Source of the DNA: JBOHWJ01 sp050736615
GTDB taxonomy: Bacteria; Desulfobacterota; Binatia; Binatales; Binataceae
DNA length: 10,357 nucleotides
Assembly: GCA_050736615.1 (NCBI GenBank)
Contig: JBOHWL010000210.1
Span: forward strand, 1 to 10,357
Reading direction: 5' to 3'
Part shown: one piece after another, positions 6,780-10,357 of the stretch
Numbering within the stretch: position 1 is the first letter of the stretch
Layout: each line of letters opens with the position of its first letter
Position numbers and translations under genes: made by a program
Notes under the pieces: model-generated
What the model saw: only the letters and a program-made list of their open reading frames with translations
Told to the model about the DNA's origin: nothing
Database searches by the model: none

Positions 6780-6856
6780 GCGCGCTTCGGATACGCGACG
6801 GGTTTCTGGCTTATGTCGAAATGGCGGAAGGAATTACTGCACGATGCTGGAGCCGC
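6780..6856 (+). repeat. Direct repeat copy B: 3' end of the LON-domain gene plus downstream flank
   Basis: This is the partner of 4473-4551, in the same orientation. It covers the last seven codons and stop of the LON-domain gene (stop at 6834-6836) and about 54 bases beyond. Because this copy is joined to an intact gene, it is probably the original and copy A the derived one. The two copies bracket 2.2 kb containing the truncated VOC and propeller genes. Confidence 0.85.
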
Positions 6857-7484
6857 CGTCACCCGGTCCACCGGGACCCAGCTTGCGTTCCTCCAGCTTG
6901 AAGGTCAGCACATCCAGCAGGCACCCTGCCCGGCTGTCCAAGGCTTCGAGCAACGTCTGTTTTTCGAGCGGCGACACGTCCAGATGAAAGCACAAAAAAT
7001 TTATCAACTGCGCTCCGGTCAACCCCTGCTCGTCAACCAGCGATCGCCAGAGTTGGCCAGCGGCTTCGCCAAGAAAGCCGTCGAGCAAATCGCGCAGGCT
7101 GCCGCTTGCGGTGGCATCCAACTCGACCAGTGCTTCCGGACACCATTCAACCTCGGCTTCACGATAAGAGCGGCGGCGCAATTCGCGCGCTACCCGGAAC
7201 TCGCGCATCCCGTGCAGCACGAGATTGTAACGGCCATCCGGCAGGCGCACCATGCCGGCGATTTTTCCCGCACATCCGATCTCGTACACGTCGGGATTGG
7301 CATAATAGTCGCGCTCCCAAGCACCTTTGAGCATCACCATCCCGATGATGCCGTGGGACTGCGCGACGTCGGCCACCATTTCCCGATAGCGCGCCTCGAA
7401 AATATGCAGAGGCACGTTGACCGTGGGAAACAGTACAAAATTTGGCAGTGGGAAAATCGGAATTGTTTCCGGAAAATCAGCCAC
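6834..7484 (-). CDS. Stand-alone LON substrate-binding domain protein
   Basis: 216 residues consisting of a LON N-terminal (substrate-binding) domain without the AAA+ ATPase or Ser-Lys protease parts of true Lon. The start is diagnostic: IPIFPLPNFVLFPTVNVPLH followed by IFEARYREMVADV. It continues with GIIGMVML, a G-A-G strand segment VYEIGCAGKIAGM, then YNLVLHGMREFRV and a C-terminal helical region with LINFLCFHLDVSPLEKQTLL. Bacterial stand-alone proteins of this type are about 190-220 residues, and their function is not established; a role in recognising unfolded proteins is guessed from Lon. The start is GTG at 7484, since an in-frame stop lies about 20 bases upstream and no ATG is available; no good ribosome site is seen. 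The Gly/Ser-rich tail (GPGGPGDGGSSIVQ) is within the sequence duplicated at 4473-4551 only for its last residues. Confidence 0.92.
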   Translation of the reverse strand: MADFPETIPIFPLPNFVLFPTVNVPLHIFEARYREMVADVAQSHGIIGMVMLKGAWERDYYANPDVYEIGCAGKIAGMVRLPDGRYNLVLHGMREFRVARELRRRSYREAEVEWCPEALVELDATASGSLRDLLDGFLGEAAGQLWRSLVDEQGLTGAQLINFLCFHLDVSPLEKQTLLEALDSRAGCLLDVLTFKLEERKLGPGGPGDGGSSIVQ

Positions 7485-7710
7485 AGCGGTTACGCTCAGA
7501 CGTCAGGTTAAGGCGGTTCATCCGACGCGTCAAGGCGGCCCTCCACGGGTCACTTCCCCGGGACGCGTCCGCCGCTCACGATTTCGGTATATTGTGAATT
7601 GTCAACCGGCCTGATTCACGGACAAGCGCGAACCGCCGCCAGGATTTTTACGCGGAGATTCCCTATCGCGCGCGGCTCGGCTACGCTTCGCCGGTTAAGG
7701 AGAACCCATC
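7485..7710. other. Divergent intergenic region upstream of the LON protein and dioxygenase genes
   Basis: This 226-base gap should carry the promoters for the minus-strand LON gene and the plus-strand aromatic genes. GTGAAT (7594-7599) and ATTCAC (7614-7619) form a 6-bp inverted repeat with a 14-base spacer, next to a TATATT that could serve as a -10 box around 7587. This may be an operator for an aromatic-responsive regulator, but the arms are short. A 10-bp palindrome GGACGCGTCC lies at 7561-7570. No regulator gene is in the window. Confidence 0.3.
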
Positions 7711-8592
7711 ATGGGTGAAATTGCCGCTGCGATTTTCACCACTCACGTGCCACGCCTCATGATTAAAGACCCCGCCGCACGGCGGGCTTATATGGGCCGC
7801 AACGTCACCACCTTTTACGCCGCGATGGAAGCGCTTGAAAACGAGCGCTTGCGCACACTGGAATTCGATACTTTCATCCTGTTCGATACTCATTGGTTCA
7901 CCACGCTCGACTACGTGATCAATGCGCATGAGCGGCTTGAAGGCCTCTATACTTCGGAAGAGTTGCCCGAGATGATTCACGAAATGCCGTATAGCTATGC
8001 GGGTGACCCGGAACTCGCGCGCGCGATCGCAAGCGCCGGCGCGGCGCATGGAATCCACACGCTGGCGTCATCGTATCGCAATATGCCGGTACATTATCCC
8101 ACCCTGAATGTCATGTCGTATTTCAATCCCGAGGGCCGGCGCCGCGTGGTAACGATCGGCGTATGCCAGACCGCCGCGCCGCATAACGACCTCGCCTTTG
8201 GCGCCGCGCTGGCCGAAGCGATACGTACGAGCGGACGCCGCGTCGTGCTGGTAGCGGCCGGCGGCTTGTCGCATAAGTTCTGGGATTACGACCATGCGCG
8301 CGAACGGGCCGCGGCTTCGCCCGAGGACATCACGACGTTAACCAATCGGCTATACGACGAGTGCATCATGGAATGGTTTCGCACGGGCCATCACGATCTG
8401 ATACTCACGGCAGCGGCCGAATATCGCGCCCAGTGTTCGCCGGAAGGCCGTTTTTCACATTATCTGATGATGGCGGGCGCGATGGGCGGCGCGGCCTGGA
8501 ACTGGCGCGGCGAACAGTTTGGACGTTATGAGGCGGCGCTTGGCACCGGGCAGGCGATTTTCTTTTTCGCACCCGGCGCGAACCTCGGCTGA
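7711..8592 (+). CDS. hpaD: Class III (LigB-type) extradiol ring-cleavage dioxygenase, homoprotocatechuate 2,3-dioxygenase-like
   Basis: A 293-residue cytoplasmic non-heme Fe(II) dioxygenase that opens a catechol ring next to its hydroxyls. Residues match the LigB superfamily: His12 (FTTHVPR) and His61 (LFDTHW) as iron ligands at the canonical positions, Glu245 (CSPEGRF) as the likely third ligand, and His187 (GGLSHKF) as the likely acid-base residue. FDTHW, then LEGLYTSEELPEMIHEMPYS and the ensuing GDPEL closely follow the E. coli C 3,4-dihydroxyphenylacetate 2,3-dioxygenase (HpcB/HpaD) as I remember it, and the length is close to that enzyme. AAGGAG 8 bases upstream supports the ATG. It precedes the HpaB-like hydroxylase by 92 bases on the same strand, which fits hydroxylation of 4-hydroxyphenylacetate (or a similar phenol) followed by ring cleavage. 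The exact catechol substrate is inferred, so the symbol is provisional. Confidence 0.88.
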   Translation: MGEIAAAIFTTHVPRLMIKDPAARRAYMGRNVTTFYAAMEALENERLRTLEFDTFILFDTHWFTTLDYVINAHERLEGLYTSEELPEMIHEMPYSYAGDPELARAIASAGAAHGIHTLASSYRNMPVHYPTLNVMSYFNPEGRRRVVTIGVCQTAAPHNDLAFGAALAEAIRTSGRRVVLVAAGGLSHKFWDYDHARERAAASPEDITTLTNRLYDECIMEWFRTGHHDLILTAAAEYRAQCSPEGRFSHYLMMAGAMGGAAWNWRGEQFGRYEAALGTGQAIFFFAPGANLG

Positions 8593-8684
8593 CCGGTGCC
8601 GATAGCGGCCTGATGGTTTTCAATCTGGCGTTGTGGCGGTCGCACGCGAGCGATCCGGCCGCCTAAGATTCACGAGGTGGGCGC

Positions 8685-10127
8685 ATGGGCGCACGGTCTG
8701 GAAACAATTATCTGAGCGCGATGCGCAAGCTCAAGGCCAATGTCTGGATCGAGGGCGAACGCATCACCGATCCCACGATTCATCCGGGATTGGTGCATTG
8801 CGCCCGTTCGATAGCCTCGCTCTATGACTTGCAGATGGAGCATCCGGAGGCGATGACCTATCGCACCGAGGATGGCGACCGCGCCGGGCTTTCCTTTATC
8901 CAGCCGCGCGGGGCCGAGGACGTAAACAAGCGTTCGCGCATGTTCCGGCGATGGGCGGAGTACAGCAATGGCATGATTGGCCGTTCTCCCGATTACCTTA
9001 ACGCCAGTATCGCCGCAATGGCGGCGGCACACGACTTCTTCGCCGCCAGCGATCAGCGCTATGGCGATAACATCGTCAATTATTACCGCGCCGCCCGCCG
9101 TCATGACTGGTGCGCGACCCATACGCTGGTCAATCCGCGCGCCAGCCGGGCCGCCGGATGGTCCGGCCAGACTGACGCCGAACTCGCGCTACGCGTGGTG
9201 TCGCGCAACGCTGATGGAATCGTCGTGAACGGCGCCCGGATGCTGGCGACGCTGGGGCCGTTAGCCGAAGAACTGCTGGTATTTCCCTCGACGGTGCTCA
9301 AGGAGGAAACGGCGGCCGAACCGTTCGCGCTGGCCTTCGCCATTCAATGCAACGCGCCGGGTCTGCGCTTTATTTGCCGCGACGCCTTTGATCGCGGCCG
9401 TTCGCATTTCGACGCGCCACTGTCTTCGCGCTTCGAGGAAATGGATTGCGTGGTGATCTTCGACCACGTGCTGGTGCCGTCGGATCGCGTCTTTCTCTGT
9501 GGTGATGCCACTGGCTGCAACGCGCTTTACGCCGAGACCGGCGCGGTCATCAACATGATGCATCAGGTGGTGGTCAAAGACGTGGTCAAGAGCGAGTTCA
9601 TGTTGGGGCTTGCGGCCAAAATCGCGCGCGTCAGCGACGCGATGAGCCTGCCACACGTGCGCGGGCGGTTGGCTGAAATGATCATGACGATGGAGACCAT
9701 GCGGGCCTGCCTGCGCGCGGCCGAAGCCGACGCCGCGCCGGATAAATGGGGCGAGTACATGCCCGCGCGCGCGCCGCTCGATACCGCGCGCAATCTCTTC
9801 CCGCGGCTCTATCCGCGGCTGGCTGAAATTATCCAACTCAACTCGTCTTCGAGCCTGATGGCGACGCCGTCGGAGCGCGATTTTAACAGCGAATTGTCCA
9901 CTGAAATCGAACGCTACTTCGCCACCGCCGGCGCGCTCGCGCGCGCGCGCGTCGCACTATACCGGCTGGCCTGGGACGCATGTGGCAGCGCGTTCGGCGG
10001 ACGTCAGACGCTTTATGAACGCTTCTTCTTTGGTGATCCGGTGCGGATGGCAAGCGCGCTGCTGGACAATACCGACCTGACACCGTTGATCGCGCGCGTG
10101 GACGAACTGTTGGGCCGCAAAGATTAG
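8685..10127 (+). CDS. hpaB: 4-hydroxyphenylacetate 3-monooxygenase-type oxygenase component (HpaB family)
   Basis: 480 residues, the normal length for HpaB. The enzyme uses FADH2 supplied by a separate reductase (HpaC) to add a hydroxyl ortho to a phenolic OH, giving a catechol. Visible family features are the N-terminal RSGNNYLSAMRKLKANVWIE with GERI following, Arg100 and Tyr104 at the positions used for substrate binding in the Thermus enzyme, HDWCATHTLVNPR (140-152) with His146 likely corresponding to its active-site His, the flavin-region ADGIVVNGARMLATLGPLAE, FDHVLVPSDRVFL, and the C-terminal helical bundle used for tetramerisation. GAGGTG before the ATG at 8685 supports the start. It follows the extradiol dioxygenase by 92 bases, probably one operon. 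Related enzymes act on chlorophenols, nitrophenols or tyrosine derivatives, so 4-hydroxyphenylacetate is the likely rather than proven substrate. No reductase gene is visible. Confidence 0.93.
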   Translation: MGARSGNNYLSAMRKLKANVWIEGERITDPTIHPGLVHCARSIASLYDLQMEHPEAMTYRTEDGDRAGLSFIQPRGAEDVNKRSRMFRRWAEYSNGMIGRSPDYLNASIAAMAAAHDFFAASDQRYGDNIVNYYRAARRHDWCATHTLVNPRASRAAGWSGQTDAELALRVVSRNADGIVVNGARMLATLGPLAEELLVFPSTVLKEETAAEPFALAFAIQCNAPGLRFICRDAFDRGRSHFDAPLSSRFEEMDCVVIFDHVLVPSDRVFLCGDATGCNALYAETGAVINMMHQVVVKDVVKSEFMLGLAAKIARVSDAMSLPHVRGRLAEMIMTMETMRACLRAAEADAAPDKWGEYMPARAPLDTARNLFPRLYPRLAEIIQLNSSSSLMATPSERDFNSELSTEIERYFATAGALARARVALYRLAWDACGSAFGGRQTLYERFFFGDPVRMASALLDNTDLTPLIARVDELLGRKD

Positions 10128-10210
10128 CATCCGCTGTGAACCGGACTGGATACGGGATTATCCCAACCAGCACGCTTTGGGAAAATCACAAGATTGCCGC
10201 GGATTGAGAC

Positions 10211-10357
10211 ATGCTGGTGCAGCAACCGCTAGACTGGCCCTCCATGGCACGGATGCGAAAGGCCGGACGGCGATGGCGCGCCGACGATGCGCGCGCGGCC
10301 GCCGAACGCGTGATGTTCGAAGGCGATGGCGCGGTTTTCACCGTGGTGCCGGGCGAA
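10211..10357 (+). CDS. Unidentified gene, 5' part only
   Basis: An open frame starts at ATG 10211 (or at ATG 10244 or 10253 in the same frame) and runs to the window end, 49 codons. It reads MLVQQPLDWPSMARMRKAGR, then a basic and Ala-rich segment (WRADDARAAAERV), then FEGDGAVFTVVPGE. The codon composition is GC-rich, like the upstream genes. I do not recognise the family. It lies 83 bases downstream of the hpaB-like gene on the same strand, so it may belong to the same operon, for example as a flavin reductase or a later pathway enzyme, but nothing in the visible part shows this. No strong ribosome site precedes either start. Confidence 0.5.
   Translation, partial: MLVQQPLDWPSMARMRKAGRRWRADDARAAAERVMFEGDGAVFTVVPGE

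Noticed and set aside
6611..6871. Minus-strand open frame of 86 codons upstream of the propeller gene, considered as its lost N-terminus
   Set aside because: It overlaps the LON gene end in another frame, has no signal peptide and shows none of the expected GGQQPVSGA-like segment.
9261..9836. Minus-strand open frame of 191 codons opposite hpaB
   Set aside because: The HpaB reading is certain by motifs across the whole length; this frame is a GC-driven shadow.
9925..9955. GCGC-rich run within hpaB
   Set aside because: It encodes an Ala/Arg-rich helix in a conserved region and needs no special explanation in GC-rich DNA.

Overview
The window is about 10.4 kb of GC-rich bacterial DNA with mostly ordinary metabolic genes and one decayed stretch in the middle. 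No phage, CRISPR, plasmid or complete transposon is visible. The gene content (beta-alpha fused ADP-forming acyl-CoA synthetase, 'GNVWVAN'-type propeller protein, an HTH-like protein of a kind I associate with deltaproteobacteria and relatives, and dispersed 'gggattc...gaatgac' palindromic repeats) suggests a soil or sediment bacterium of the Deltaproteobacteria/Binatota/Acidobacteriota sort. That placement is inference from style, not a phylogenetic result.

Layout. 1-1529 (minus): an acetate/acyl-CoA ligase (ADP-forming) cut off by the window edge just after its phospho-histidine motif. Divergent from it at 1735 (plus) is a small dodecin lacking the two flavin-stacking residues, followed by an MBL-fold hydrolase with a C-terminal winged helix (2111-3100). 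3101-3626 has no gene but holds a cluster of dispersed palindromic repeats. 3627-4058 (minus) encodes a small conserved protein of unknown function with an HTH-like segment.

4059-6833 is the unusual part. It holds a GreA/Rnk-like fragment, a diverged copy of the 3' end of the downstream LON-domain gene, the C-terminal half of a VOC (glyoxalase-fold) gene, a hairpin, and a seven-bladed propeller gene that has lost its 5' end. The VOC relic and the propeller gene lie between two direct copies of the LON-gene tail (4473-4551 and 6780-6856). The block therefore looks like an insertion or a tandem duplication followed by decay.

6834-7484 (minus) is an intact stand-alone LON substrate-binding-domain protein. 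Divergent from it is an aromatic catabolic pair: a class III (LigB-type) extradiol dioxygenase resembling homoprotocatechuate 2,3-dioxygenase (7711-8592) and an HpaB-type FADH2-dependent monooxygenase (8685-10127). Together these could hydroxylate a phenolic acid to a catechol and cleave its ring meta to the hydroxyls. No flavin reductase (HpaC) is visible, and an unidentified gene begins at 10211 and runs out of the window. I found no clearly novel multi-gene system. The best leads are the direct-repeat-bracketed block and the flavin-site-less dodecin.
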